From Chromatiales bacterium (GTDB lineage: Bacteria; Pseudomonadota; Gammaproteobacteria; CAMYNG01): a DNA stretch of 10,554 nucleotides. Every line of letters starts with the position of its first letter. Position 1 is the stretch's first letter. The notes under the pieces are model-generated. The model worked only from the letters and a program-made list of their open reading frames with translations, was not told the DNA's origin and made no database searches. Below, piece by piece: positions 1-7,239 of the stretch. The stretch covers positions 1-10,554 of the forward strand of contig JALSIK010000370.1 of the NCBI GenBank assembly GCA_026990045.1. The letters run 5' to 3'. The position numbers were made by a program, and so were the translations under genes.

Positions 1-35
1 AAGGAGACCGGCAGAACCGACACGCGGAGCACATC
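1..35 (+). promoter_or_regulatory. flgB leader with ribosome binding site
   Basis: This is the short non-coding stretch before flgB. GGAG at 26-29 sits 6 bases before the ATG at 36 and is the likely Shine-Dalgarno sequence. Another purine-rich AAGGAGA at 1-7 is too far from the start to serve flgB. No -24/-12 or sigma-28-type promoter is visible in these 35 bases, so the main promoter, if there is one, lies to the left of the window. Confidence 0.6.
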
Positions 36-425
36 ATGCCGACGAGCTGGAACCGGATACTGGGCGTGCACGAGCAGGCGCTGAACCTCTACGCCCGCCG
101 GGCGCGCCTGCTGGCCGAAAACCTGGCCAACGCCGACACGCCCCACTACAAGGCGCGGGACATCGACTTCCGCCAGGCCCTGGCCGCCGCCGGCGGCGGC
201 GGGCCGCTGAAGACCTCGCACGCCCGGCACCTGCAGCCGGATGCCGCCGGGGCCGGTGGCGAGCCCCTCTACCGGGTGCCGCTGCAGCCCTCGCTGGACG
301 GCAACACGGTGGAGACCCAGTTCGAGAAGTCGGAGTTCATGGAGAACGCGCTGCGCTACCAGGCCACGCTGCGGTTCCTCAGCGGAACCTTCCGCGGTCT
401 CAAGACCGCCCTGCGAGGAGAGTAA
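36..425 (+). CDS. flgB: Flagellar basal-body proximal rod protein FlgB
   Basis: FlgB is one of the proximal rod subunits, exported by the flagellar type III system and assembled on the MS ring/FliE base in the periplasm. The 129-residue product has the family N-terminus: a helix followed by ENLANADTPHYKARDIDF at about residues 28-45. This is the rod/hook-family NLAN(A/V)(D/N)T motif in its FlgB form. The C-terminal half has DGNTVETQFEKSEFMENALRYQ at about 88-109, also typical of FlgB. Length is slightly below the enteric protein (about 138). There is no cleavable signal peptide, as expected for a type III substrate. The ATG is preceded by GGAG at a 6-base spacing. The stop is 3 bases before flgC, so the two are probably translationally coupled. 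Confidence 0.97.
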   Translation: MPTSWNRILGVHEQALNLYARRARLLAENLANADTPHYKARDIDFRQALAAAGGGGPLKTSHARHLQPDAAGAGGEPLYRVPLQPSLDGNTVETQFEKSEFMENALRYQATLRFLSGTFRGLKTALRGE

Positions 426-428
426 GCC

Positions 429-836
429 ATGTCCCTGTTCAACGTGTTCAACATCGCCGGCTCGGCCCTGGCCGCGGAGACGGTGCGGCTCAACACCACC
501 GCCAGCAACCTGGCCAATGCCGACACCGTGAGCTCCAGCACCGAGCAGACCTACCGCGCCCGCTACCCGGTGTTCGCCCGCATGGTGGACGCCTTCGGGC
601 AGGAGGCCGACGGGGTGCGGGTGCTGGGGATCGTGGAGAGCGATGCCCCGCTGCGCAAGGAGTACCAGCCGGAGCATCCGCTGGCCGACGAGGAGGGCTA
701 CATCTTCAAGCCCAACGTCAACGTGGTGGAGGAGATGGCCAACATGATCTCCGCCTCGCGCACCTACCAGACCAACGTGGAAGTGATGAACGTGACCAAG
801 CAGATGCTGCTGCGCACGCTCTCGCTCGGTCAGTAA
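429..836 (+). CDS. flgC: Flagellar basal-body proximal rod protein FlgC
   Basis: FlgC is the second proximal rod subunit and stacks with FlgB and FlgF in the periplasmic rod. The 135-residue protein matches the family's usual length of about 134. It shows LNTTASNLANADTVSSS at about residues 21-37, then YRARYPVF near 42-49. The C-terminal polymerisation helix begins with KPNVNVVEEMANMISASRTYQ at about 94-114, which is the FlgC signature. A GAGGAG sequence at 415-420, inside the end of flgB, lies 8 bases before the ATG. The flgB stop is only 3 bases upstream, so coupled translation is likely. Nothing is missing or unusual. Confidence 0.98.
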   Translation: MSLFNVFNIAGSALAAETVRLNTTASNLANADTVSSSTEQTYRARYPVFARMVDAFGQEADGVRVLGIVESDAPLRKEYQPEHPLADEEGYIFKPNVNVVEEMANMISASRTYQTNVEVMNVTKQMLLRTLSLGQ

Positions 837-851
837 CCGGAGTCGAGGACC

Positions 852-1523
852 ATGAACCGCATCGACGACAAGAATCCCCTGGCCGAGCTGGGCCTGGCCC
901 GCCGGGCCGAGAAGGACGATCCGTCGCGCCTGGGGCAGGAGGACTTCCTCCAGCTCATGATCACCCAGCTCAACAACCAGGACCCGTTCAAGCCCATGGC
1001 CAGCGGCGAGTTCCTGACCCAGATCGCCCAGTTCTCCCAGGCTTCCGGGATCCAGGAGCTGCAGAACTCGTTCGCCGAGCTGTCCAGCGCGCTGACCTCC
1101 AACCAGGCCCTGCAGGCCTCGGCCCTGGTGGGCCGCCAGGTGCTGGTGCAGAGCGAGGCCGCGGTGCTGGCGGCCGGCGGCGCCGTGACGGGCCGGGTGG
1201 CGCTGGAGCAGTCGGTCCAGTCGCTGCAGGTGGAGGTGCTGGGGCCGGCGGGCGAGGTCCTGCGCCGCCTGGACCTGGGCCCGCAGGCCGCCGGCCAGGC
1301 GCCCTTCACCTGGGACGGGCGTGACGAGAGCGGCAATCTCCTGCCGCCCGGCGAGTACACCGTGCGCGCGGTGGCCGGCTCCGGCGGCGAGTCCGCCGCC
1401 GCCACCGTGCTGCTGGCGGCGCGGGTGGACAGCGTCACCCTGGGGGGTGCCGCCGGCGGCATCACCCTCAACCTGGCCGGCCTGGGGCAGCGGTCCCTGG
1501 CCGACGTGCGCGAAATCATGTAA
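852..1523 (+). CDS. flgD: Flagellar hook capping / scaffolding protein FlgD
   Basis: FlgD forms the transient cap at the growing hook tip and directs FlgE polymerisation; FlgK displaces it when the hook is complete. The 223-residue product opens with a variable segment, then the conserved N-terminal block LGQEDFLQLMITQLNNQDP at 27-45 and FLTQIAQFSQASGIQEL at 54-70. ASALVGRQV at 89-97 is the family S-A-L-(V/I)-G-R element. Residues about 105-195 resemble the FlgD Ig-like/tudor region, including FTWDGRDESGNLLPPGEYTVRA at about 152-173. GGAG at 839-842 lies 9 bases before the ATG; the nearer GAGGA at 845-849 is too close to act alone. The gap from flgC is 15 bases. Confidence 0.97.
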   Translation: MNRIDDKNPLAELGLARRAEKDDPSRLGQEDFLQLMITQLNNQDPFKPMASGEFLTQIAQFSQASGIQELQNSFAELSSALTSNQALQASALVGRQVLVQSEAAVLAAGGAVTGRVALEQSVQSLQVEVLGPAGEVLRRLDLGPQAAGQAPFTWDGRDESGNLLPPGEYTVRAVAGSGGESAAATVLLAARVDSVTLGGAAGGITLNLAGLGQRSLADVREIM

Positions 1524-1555
1524 CCGGACGAATCCCTGACAGCGAGGAAGCAGCC

Positions 1556-2860
1556 ATGCCTTTTCGTACCGCTCTGAGCGGCCTCAACGCCGCCTCCACC
1601 GACCTGCGGGTCATCGGCAACAACGTGGCCAACGCCAGCACCGTGGGCTTCAAGGAGTCCCGGGTGGAGTTCGCCGACGTCTATCCCGCCTCCAACGTGG
1701 GGGCGGCGGCCAACGCCATCGGCTCCGGCGTGCGGGTGGCGGCCATCACCCAGCAGTTTAGCCAGGGCAACATCGAGTTCACCGACAACGTGCTCGACAT
1801 GGCCATCAACGGCCAGGGCTTCTTCCGCCTCAGCGACAACGGGGCCATCAGCTACACCCGCGCCGGCCAGTTCCAGGTGGACGACCAGGGCTTCGTGGTC
1901 AACAACACCGGCCAGCGCCTCACCGGCTTCCAGGCCGACGCCTCGGGCAACATCACCGGCGCCCTGGGCGACCTGTTCATCGACACCTCGGACATCGCGC
2001 CCAGCGCCACCGGCGCGCTCACGCCCAACGGCGGCATCAACGCGGTGCTCAACCTGGACGCCAATGCCACGCCCACCTTCGCCCCCACGGCCAACCGCGC
2101 GGTCTCCACCTTCGACCGCACCAACGCGTCCACGTACAACTATTCCACCTCGCTGACCATCTACGACTCCCTGGGCAACCCTCTGCTGGCCACCATGTAC
2201 TTCCGCAAGACCACCACGCCCAACCTGTGGGAGACCCACCTGTGGATCAACAACGGCACCACGGACATCGAGGTGATCCCGGCCGGTAACGTGGCCAACG
2301 AGCCGGCCCGCATGCAGTTCAACGCCGACGGCACCCTGGCGTCGGTGACCCCGGCCGTGGGCGGCACCACCACCACGGTGGACTACAACACGGTCAACCC
2401 GGCCACCGGGGCCAACGTCCTGGACTTCGAGGTGAGCTTCGCCAACTCCACCCAGTTCGGCAGCAACTTCTCGGTCAACTCCCTGACCCAGGACGGCTAC
2501 ACCTCGGGCCGCATCATCGGCATCACGGTGAGCGACCAGGGCATCATGCAGGCCCGCTTCAACAACGGCCAGACCCGGGTCCTGGGCCAGGTGGCGCTGG
2601 CCAATTTCTCCAACCCGCAGGGCCTGCAGCAGCTGGGCGACACCCTGTGGGCGGAGACCGCGGACTCCGGCGCCGCCCTCGTGGGGGCCCCGGGCACGGC
2701 CAACATGGGCCTGGTCCAGTCGGGGGCGGTGGAAGGGTCCAACGTGGACCTCACCGAGCAACTGGTGCGCATGATCACGGCCCAGCGCAACTTCCAGGCC
2801 AACGCGCAGGTGATCTCCACCGCCGACACCATCACCCAGACCATCATCAACATCCGCTGA
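1556..2860 (+). CDS. flgE: Flagellar hook protein FlgE
   Basis: FlgE polymerises into the curved hook, the universal joint between rod and filament. The 434-residue protein is modestly longer than the enteric form (about 403). The N-terminal D0 region includes ALSGLNAASTDLRVIGNNVANASTVGFKESR at about 6-36. It is followed by GNIEFTDNVLDMAINGQGFF near 71-90, the D0/D1 signature shared with FlgF and FlgG. The central part, about 130-340, is Thr/Asn/Gly-rich and beta-like, as expected for the exposed hook domains. The C-terminal helix runs GSNVDLTEQLVRMITAQRNFQANAQVISTAD at about 396-426. AGGAAG at 1545-1550 lies 5 bases upstream of the ATG. A 32-base gap after flgD shows no promoter motif that I could recognise. 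Confidence 0.98.
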   Translation: MPFRTALSGLNAASTDLRVIGNNVANASTVGFKESRVEFADVYPASNVGAAANAIGSGVRVAAITQQFSQGNIEFTDNVLDMAINGQGFFRLSDNGAISYTRAGQFQVDDQGFVVNNTGQRLTGFQADASGNITGALGDLFIDTSDIAPSATGALTPNGGINAVLNLDANATPTFAPTANRAVSTFDRTNASTYNYSTSLTIYDSLGNPLLATMYFRKTTTPNLWETHLWINNGTTDIEVIPAGNVANEPARMQFNADGTLASVTPAVGGTTTTVDYNTVNPATGANVLDFEVSFANSTQFGSNFSVNSLTQDGYTSGRIIGITVSDQGIMQARFNNGQTRVLGQVALANFSNPQGLQQLGDTLWAETADSGAALVGAPGTANMGLVQSGAVEGSNVDLTEQLVRMITAQRNFQANAQVISTADTITQTIINIR

Positions 2861-2884
2861 ACCGGGTAGGGAGGAGCCGGCACC

Positions 2885-3625
2885 ATGGAACGCATGCTGT
2901 ACGTGGCCATGAGCGGGGCGCGCCAGGTCATGCTGGCCCAGGCGGCCCACGCCAACAACCTGGCCAACGCCAACACCACGGCCTTCCGCGCCGACCTCAA
3001 CAGCTTCCGCAGCATGCCCGTGTTCGGCCCCGGGCTGCCCAGCCGGGTCTATGCCATGGACGAGCAGCCCGGGGTGGACCTTTCCCGCGGCACGCTGGTC
3101 CGCACGGGGCGCGACCTGGATCTGGCCATCGAGGGCGAGGGCTGGATCGCGGTGCAGGCGGCCGACGGCAGCGAGGCCTACACCCGGGCCGGCAACCTGC
3201 ACCTGGGCCCCGGCGGCCAGCTCCTCACCGCCACCGGCGAGCCGGTGCTGGGCGGCGACGGCCCGGTGGCCGTGCCGCCCTACGAGAAGCTGGAGATCGG
3301 CGCCGACGGCACGGTGTCGGTACGGGGCCTGGGAGAACCCGCCAACGCCGTCAGCGTGGTGGACCGCATCAAGCTGGTGCGCCCGCCCGAGGGAGAGCTG
3401 GTCCGCGGGGCGGACGGCCTGTTCCGCCTGCGGAACGGCCTTGCCGCCGAGGCCGACGGCACCGTGCGGGTGGTGGCCGGCGCCCTGGAGCAGAGCAACG
3501 TCAACGCCATCGAGGCCATGGTGAGCATGCTCACCCTGCAGCGCAGCTTCGAGCTGCAGGTCAAGCTCATGCAGGCCGCCGAGCAGAACGAGGAACGGAC
3601 CACCGAGCTCATGCGCCTGGGCTGA
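2885..3625 (+). CDS. flgF: Flagellar basal-body rod protein FlgF
   Basis: FlgF is the rod subunit that links the proximal rod to the FlgG distal rod. The 246-residue product is close to the usual length of about 251. It carries HANNLANANTTAFRADL at about 20-36, GTLVRTGRDLDLAIEGEGWIAV at about 73-94, and AYTRAGNLHLGPGGQLLTATGEPVLG at about 101-126. The C-terminal helix begins ALEQSNVNAIEAMVSMLTLQRSFELQ near 201-226. Placement between flgE and flgG, and the lack of the FlgG-specific insertion, distinguish it from FlgG. A strong GGAGGAG at 2870-2876 sits 8 bases before the ATG. It is followed by an 83-base gap, the largest inside the cluster. Confidence 0.97.
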   Translation: MERMLYVAMSGARQVMLAQAAHANNLANANTTAFRADLNSFRSMPVFGPGLPSRVYAMDEQPGVDLSRGTLVRTGRDLDLAIEGEGWIAVQAADGSEAYTRAGNLHLGPGGQLLTATGEPVLGGDGPVAVPPYEKLEIGADGTVSVRGLGEPANAVSVVDRIKLVRPPEGELVRGADGLFRLRNGLAAEADGTVRVVAGALEQSNVNAIEAMVSMLTLQRSFELQVKLMQAAEQNEERTTELMRLG

Positions 3626-3634
3626 TGCCCGGCC

Positions 3635-3650
3635 TGGCACGGTTCGTGCA
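3635..3650 (+). promoter_or_regulatory. Probable sigma-54 (RpoN) -24/-12 promoter for flgG onward
   Basis: The sequence TGGCACGGTTCGTGCA matches the sigma-54 consensus TGGCACG-N4-TTGCW at every defined position except one T to G in the -12 element. The invariant GG (3636-3637) and GC (3648-3649) are separated by exactly 10 bases, as the family requires. Transcription would be expected to start near 3660-3662, leaving a leader of about 48 bases before flgG. Sigma-54 with an enhancer-binding activator (FleR/FlrC type) is known to drive middle-class flagellar genes in polarly flagellated gammaproteobacteria, which fits. The site lies wholly within the non-coding gap after flgF. No activator binding site was identified. 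Function is inferred. Confidence 0.75.
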
Positions 3651-3708
3651 ACCTTTCCGGCGGACAGGCGGGGCCTGAGCCGCCCGCGACAGGAGGACAG
3701 ACGCAACC

Positions 3709-4494
3709 ATGACTTCGCCACTGTGGATTGCCAAGACCGGCCTCGAGGCGCAGCAGCTGCGCATGGCGGTCATCTCCAACAACCTGGCCAACGTCAACAC
3801 CACCGGCTTCAAGCGCAGCCGCGCGGTGTTCCAGGATCTCCTGTACCAGAACGTGCGCCAGGTGGGCGCCCAGTCCAGCCAGAACACCGAGTTGCCCTCG
3901 GGGCTGTCCCTGGGCACCGGGGTCAAGGCCGTGGCCACGGAGAAGATCTACACCCAGGGCAACCTGGTCAACACCGGCAAGTCGCTGGACCTGGCCATCC
4001 AGGGCCGCGGCTTCTTCCAGATCCTCCAGCCCGACGGCAACATCGCCTACACCCGCAACGGCGAGTTCCAGATCGACGACCAGGGCCAGGTGGTGACCGC
4101 CGACGGCGATCCCCTGGAGCCCTCCATCACCGTGCCGCCCAACACCATCAGCCTCACCATCGGCGCCGACGGCACGGTCTCGGCCCTGGTCTCCGGCAAC
4201 TCGGCCCCGACCCAGGTGGGCAGCATCCAGCTCGCGGACTTCATCAACCCGGCCGGGCTGCAGCCCATCGGCAACAATCTCCTGCTCGAGACGGTGTCCT
4301 CGGGGGCGCCCCAGACGGGGGTGCCCGGTCTCAACGGCCTGGGCACGGTGGAGCAGGGCATGCTGGAGAGTTCCAACGTCAACGTGGTGGAGGAGCTGGT
4401 CAACATGATCGAGACCCAGCGCGCCTACGAGATGAACTCCAAGGCCATCGCCGCCGCCGACGAGATGCTGCGCTATGTCAACAACAACCTGTAG
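3709..4494 (+). CDS. flgG: Flagellar distal rod protein FlgG
   Basis: FlgG forms the distal rod that spans the peptidoglycan and outer membrane and passes through the P and L rings. At 261 residues it matches the family (about 260). Visible motifs are ISNNLANVNTTGFKRSR at about 22-38 and then the FlgG-specific stretch around residues 46-70 (YQNVRQVGAQSSQ... then LPSGLSLGTGVK). That stretch is known to make the rod rigid and straight, and FlgE lacks it. GNLVNTGKSLDLAIQGRGFF follows at about 84-103. The C-terminus has SSNVNVVEELVNMIETQRAYEMNSKAI, typical of the family. AGGAGG at 3691-3696 lies 12 bases before the ATG, a rather long spacing. A sigma-54-like promoter precedes the gene. Confidence 0.98.
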   Translation: MTSPLWIAKTGLEAQQLRMAVISNNLANVNTTGFKRSRAVFQDLLYQNVRQVGAQSSQNTELPSGLSLGTGVKAVATEKIYTQGNLVNTGKSLDLAIQGRGFFQILQPDGNIAYTRNGEFQIDDQGQVVTADGDPLEPSITVPPNTISLTIGADGTVSALVSGNSAPTQVGSIQLADFINPAGLQPIGNNLLLETVSSGAPQTGVPGLNGLGTVEQGMLESSNVNVVEELVNMIETQRAYEMNSKAIAAADEMLRYVNNNL

Positions 4495-4507
4495 GACGGC
4501 CGCTGAG

Positions 4508-5182
4508 ATGACGCCCCGCATCGCCTGTCTGCCGCTGGTCCTGCTGCTGCAGGCCGGCTGCGCCACGCACACGGTGACTCCCGATCCGGCCTACGCGCCC
4601 ACGCCGCCGGCGCCCCGGGTGGCCCCGGAGCGCAACCACGGCGCCATCTACCAGCCCGGCCACGGCCTGGACCTGTACGCGGACACCAAGGCCCGGCGCG
4701 TGGGCGACATCCTCACCATCGTGCTGCAGGAGCGCACCGCGGCCTCCAAGTCGGCCAATACCAGCACCACCAAGGAGAGCACGGTGGACTTCGGCGCGCC
4801 CACCCTCGGCGGCGGCGGGGTGACGGTCAACGGCAACCCGGTGCTGTCGGCCAGCGTGGACCAGAGCCGCGAGTTCACCGGCGAGGGCGAGAGCACCCAG
4901 AGCAACAGCCTCAAGGGTAACATCACGGTCACCGTGGCCCGGGTCCTGCCCAACGGCAACCTGGTGGTCCGGGGCGAGAAGCTCCTGTCCCTGCACGAGG
5001 GCCAGGAGTTCATCCGCATCTCGGGCATCGTGCGGCCGGTGGACATCGGCCCGGACAACACGGTGCCCTCCACCCTGGTGGCCAACGCCCGCATCTCTTA
5101 CGGCGGCACCGGCCAGGTGGCCGAGGCCAGCAAGGCGGGCTGGCTGACCCGGTTCTTCAACAGCATCTTCTGGCCCTTCTGA
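4508..5182 (+). CDS. flgH: Flagellar L-ring lipoprotein FlgH
   Basis: FlgH is the outer-membrane lipoprotein that forms the L ring around the distal rod. Starting at ATG 4508 gives 224 residues, near the usual 230. The product has a short signal peptide (MTPR followed by the hydrophobic stretch IACLPLVLLLQAG) and lipidated Cys18. An ATG at 4475, 11 codons earlier, overlaps flgG and would add a hydrophilic extension before the signal; I reject it. The lipobox is atypical because Gln occupies the -3 position where Leu is usual. Family features include VGDILTIVLQERTAASKSA near 57-75, VTVARVLPNGNLVVRGEK around 141-158, and the C-terminus GWLTRFFNSIFWPF. AGGA at 4493-4496, overlapping the flgG stop, is the probable ribosome binding site. 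Confidence 0.96.
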   Translation: MTPRIACLPLVLLLQAGCATHTVTPDPAYAPTPPAPRVAPERNHGAIYQPGHGLDLYADTKARRVGDILTIVLQERTAASKSANTSTTKESTVDFGAPTLGGGGVTVNGNPVLSASVDQSREFTGEGESTQSNSLKGNITVTVARVLPNGNLVVRGEKLLSLHEGQEFIRISGIVRPVDIGPDNTVPSTLVANARISYGGTGQVAEASKAGWLTRFFNSIFWPF

Positions 5183-5202
5183 GCATCCGCGGAGGACGAG
5201 GC

Positions 5203-6324
5203 ATGCGGTCCAACACGTTCATTCACGGCATCGTGGCCCTGGCCGCCGGGCTGGTCCTGGCCCAGCCGGTGCAGGCCGAGCGCGTCAAGGACCTGGCCGC
5301 GGTGGCCGGCGTGCGCAGCAACCAGCTCGTGGGCTACGGCCTGGTCACCGGCCTCAACGGTACCGGCGACCAGACCACCCAGACCCCGTTCACGGTGCAG
5401 AGCATCGTTTCCATGCTCAACCAGTTCGGGGTGTCGCTCCCGCCGAACACCATCAACAATCTCCAGCTCAAGAACGTGGCCGCGGTGGTGGTGCATGCCG
5501 AGCTGCCGCCCTTCGCCAAGCCGGGCCAGACCATCGACGTCACCGTGTCCACCATCGGCAACGCCAAGAGCCTGCGCGGCGGCAGCCTGCTCATGACGCC
5601 GCTCAGGGGCGCCGACGGGCGGGTGTACGCCATGGCCCAGGGCAACATCATCGCCTCGGGCTTCGGCGGCTCGGGCGCCGACGGCTCCTCCATCACGGTC
5701 AACGTGCCCAGCGCCGGCCGCATCCCCAACGGGGCCACGGTGGAGCGCGAGGTGCCCATGCAGTTCGGGGCCGACGGCAGCCTCATCCTCAACCTGCACC
5801 GGCCCGACTTCACCACCGCCCAGCGGCTGGTGGAGGCCATCAACACCGCGGTGGGCGAGGGCACCGCCGCCGCGCTGGACGCCACCTCGGTGCGGGTGGC
5901 GGCGCCGCGCGACACCGCCCAGCGGGTGGCCTTCGTCGCCATGCTGGAGAACCTGGAGCTGGAGCCCGGCGAGGCCCCGGCCCGGGTCATCGTCAACTCG
6001 CGCACCGGCACCGTGGTCATCGGCCGCCACGTGCGGGTGATGCCGGCGGCGGTCTCCCACGGCAGCCTCACCGTCACCATCACGGAGACCAACGAGGTCA
6101 GCCAGCCGCGGGCCTTCGCCGGCGGCCGGACCGTGGTGACGCCGGCCTCCGAGGTCACGGTGGAGGAGGAGGGCCGGCGCATGTTCCTGTTCAAGCCCGG
6201 CGTGTCGCTGGACGAGATCGTGCGCGCCGTCAACCAGGTGGGCGCCGCGCCGGGGGACCTGGTGGCCATCCTCGAGGCGCTCAAGCAGGCCGGGGCCCTG
6301 CGGGCCGAGCTCATCGTCATCTGA
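5203..6324 (+). CDS. flgI: Flagellar P-ring protein FlgI
   Basis: FlgI assembles into the P ring in the peptidoglycan layer, surrounding the rod below the L ring. The 373-residue precursor is close to the usual 365-370. It has a Sec signal peptide, with hydrophobic IVALAAGLVLA at about 10-20 and likely cleavage after VQA at residue 25. The mature start ERVKDLAAVAGVRSNQLVGYGLVTGLNGTGDQT is the FlgI hallmark. The C-terminus includes LFKPGVSLDEIVRAVNQVGA, followed by GDLVAILEALKQAGALRAELIVI, also typical. No cysteine occurs anywhere in the protein, so the intramolecular disulfide known from enteric FlgI cannot form. GGAGG at 5191-5195 lies 7 bases before the ATG. The FlgA chaperone that normally assists P-ring assembly is not in this window. 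Confidence 0.98.
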   Translation: MRSNTFIHGIVALAAGLVLAQPVQAERVKDLAAVAGVRSNQLVGYGLVTGLNGTGDQTTQTPFTVQSIVSMLNQFGVSLPPNTINNLQLKNVAAVVVHAELPPFAKPGQTIDVTVSTIGNAKSLRGGSLLMTPLRGADGRVYAMAQGNIIASGFGGSGADGSSITVNVPSAGRIPNGATVEREVPMQFGADGSLILNLHRPDFTTAQRLVEAINTAVGEGTAAALDATSVRVAAPRDTAQRVAFVAMLENLELEPGEAPARVIVNSRTGTVVIGRHVRVMPAAVSHGSLTVTITETNEVSQPRAFAGGRTVVTPASEVTVEEEGRRMFLFKPGVSLDEIVRAVNQVGAAPGDLVAILEALKQAGALRAELIVI

Positions 6325-6327
6325 GCC

Positions 6328-7239
6328 ATGCTGCAAGCCGCCCTCGACGCCCGCCTGGAGGCCGCCCGCATGGCGACGGAGTTCTCGGGCTTCGCCGACC
6401 TCCGCCGCCTGGCCCGGGGCGAGGATCCCGAGGCCGCCCTGCGCGAGGTGGCGCGCCAGTTCGAGGCCCTGTTCCTCAAGATGATGCTCAAGAGCATGCG
6501 CGAGGCCAGCCCGGGCGATCCCCTGCTGGAGGGCAGCCAGGCCGGTTTCTACCGCGACCTGCACGACTCGCAGCTGGCGCTGAAGCTGGCCGGCAGCGGC
6601 GGCCTGGGCCTGGCCGAGATGATGGTGCGCCAGCTCCGGGGCAGCCTGCCGCCGGCGCAGGCACGGGACGGGGCGGCGCAGGCCGCGGCATCCCGGTCCG
6701 GGGATTCCGCGCCGGCCCCGGCCGCCCCGCCGGAGCCGGCCGGCTTCGGCTCCCGCCGCGATTTCGTGCAGGCCCTCTGGCCCCACGCCGTGCGCGCAGC
6801 CGGCGAGCTGGGCACCACCCCCGGCGTGCTCGTGGCCCAGGCGGCGCTGGAGACCGGCTGGGGCCGGGCCGTGCACGCGCACCCCGACGGGCGCAGCTCG
6901 TACAACCTGTTCAACATCAAGGCCGACTCCCGCTGGCACGGCGAGCGGGTGCGGGTGAGCACGCTGGAGTACGAGGACGGCGTGGCCGTGCGCCGCCGGG
7001 CGGAGTTCCGGGCCTACGGCTCCTGGGCCGAGAGCTTCGACGACTACGTGGCCCTGGTCAAGGGCAGCCCGCGCTACCGGACCGCGCTGGAGCGGGCACC
7101 GGACCCGGAGGCCTACATCGGGGCCCTGCACGAGGCCGGTTACGCCACCGACCCGGACTACGCGGCCAAGGTGCGCCGGGTCCTGGACGAGGGGTTGCCC
7201 GCCGCCTACAGGGAAGACGGCGGCGGGACGCTAACCTGA
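6328..7239 (+). CDS. flgJ: Flagellar rod-cap protein and peptidoglycan hydrolase FlgJ
   Basis: This is the bifunctional FlgJ of beta/gammaproteobacteria: an N-terminal rod-capping domain joined to a C-terminal beta-N-acetylglucosaminidase/muramidase (GH73 type) that opens the peptidoglycan for the rod. Of 303 residues, about 36-102 form the rod-binding domain (VARQFEALFLKMMLKSMREA, then GLGLAEMMVRQL). Residues about 103-143 are a Pro/Ala-rich linker. Residues about 144-290 are the hydrolase, with QAALETGWG placing the predicted catalytic glutamate at Glu175, followed by SYNLFNIKAD at 191-200. There is no N-terminal signal, as expected for type III export. The chosen start is 3 bases after the flgI stop and gives a family-like length, but it lacks a clear ribosome binding site; an alternative ATG at 6370 has one. 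Confidence 0.95.
   Translation: MLQAALDARLEAARMATEFSGFADLRRLARGEDPEAALREVARQFEALFLKMMLKSMREASPGDPLLEGSQAGFYRDLHDSQLALKLAGSGGLGLAEMMVRQLRGSLPPAQARDGAAQAAASRSGDSAPAPAAPPEPAGFGSRRDFVQALWPHAVRAAGELGTTPGVLVAQAALETGWGRAVHAHPDGRSSYNLFNIKADSRWHGERVRVSTLEYEDGVAVRRRAEFRAYGSWAESFDDYVALVKGSPRYRTALERAPDPEAYIGALHEAGYATDPDYAAKVRRVLDEGLPAAYREDGGGTLT
6357..6372 (+). promoter_or_regulatory. Ribosome binding site for a possible alternative flgJ start
   Basis: GGAGG at 6357-6361 stands 8 bases before an in-frame ATG at 6370. Use of this start would shorten FlgJ by 14 residues, to 289, with the N-terminus MATEFSGFADLRRLARG. The upstream ATG at 6328 has no comparable purine run, only close linkage to the flgI stop. 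The GGAGG also encodes part of the Leu-Glu-Ala codons if the upstream start is used, so it could be coincidental in GC-rich coding sequence. Confidence 0.4.

Noticed and set aside
2647..3678. Long + strand open frame in another phase across flgE end and flgF
   Set aside because: Gly/Arg/Pro/His-rich shadow of flgF in a different frame, with no recognisable domain. The similar frames at 3723-4511 and 3051-3524 are rejected likewise.
3667..3684. GGCGG/CCGCC 5-base inverted repeat in the flgG leader
   Set aside because: A 5-base stem with an 8-base loop is expected by chance in such GC-rich DNA. It could sit in the flgG 5' leader, but nothing supports a function.
830..3721. Antisense open frame of 963 codons opposite flgD-flgE-flgF
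   Set aside because: It lies opposite three intact conserved flagellar genes, is rich in Gly/His/Val/Ala with no recognisable domain, and is what high GC at third codon positions produces on the complementary strand.
4475..4507. Upstream ATG that would extend FlgH by 11 residues into flgG
   Set aside because: The extension is hydrophilic and would precede a normal short lipoprotein signal; the ATG at 4508 has an AGGA at a suitable distance and fits the family length.
6934..6950. Second TGGCACG, inside flgJ, as a possible sigma-54 site
   Set aside because: The -24-like half is present, but the positions where GC should fall (6947-6948) are GG, and the bases encode conserved coding sequence (Trp-His-Gly) of the hydrolase domain.
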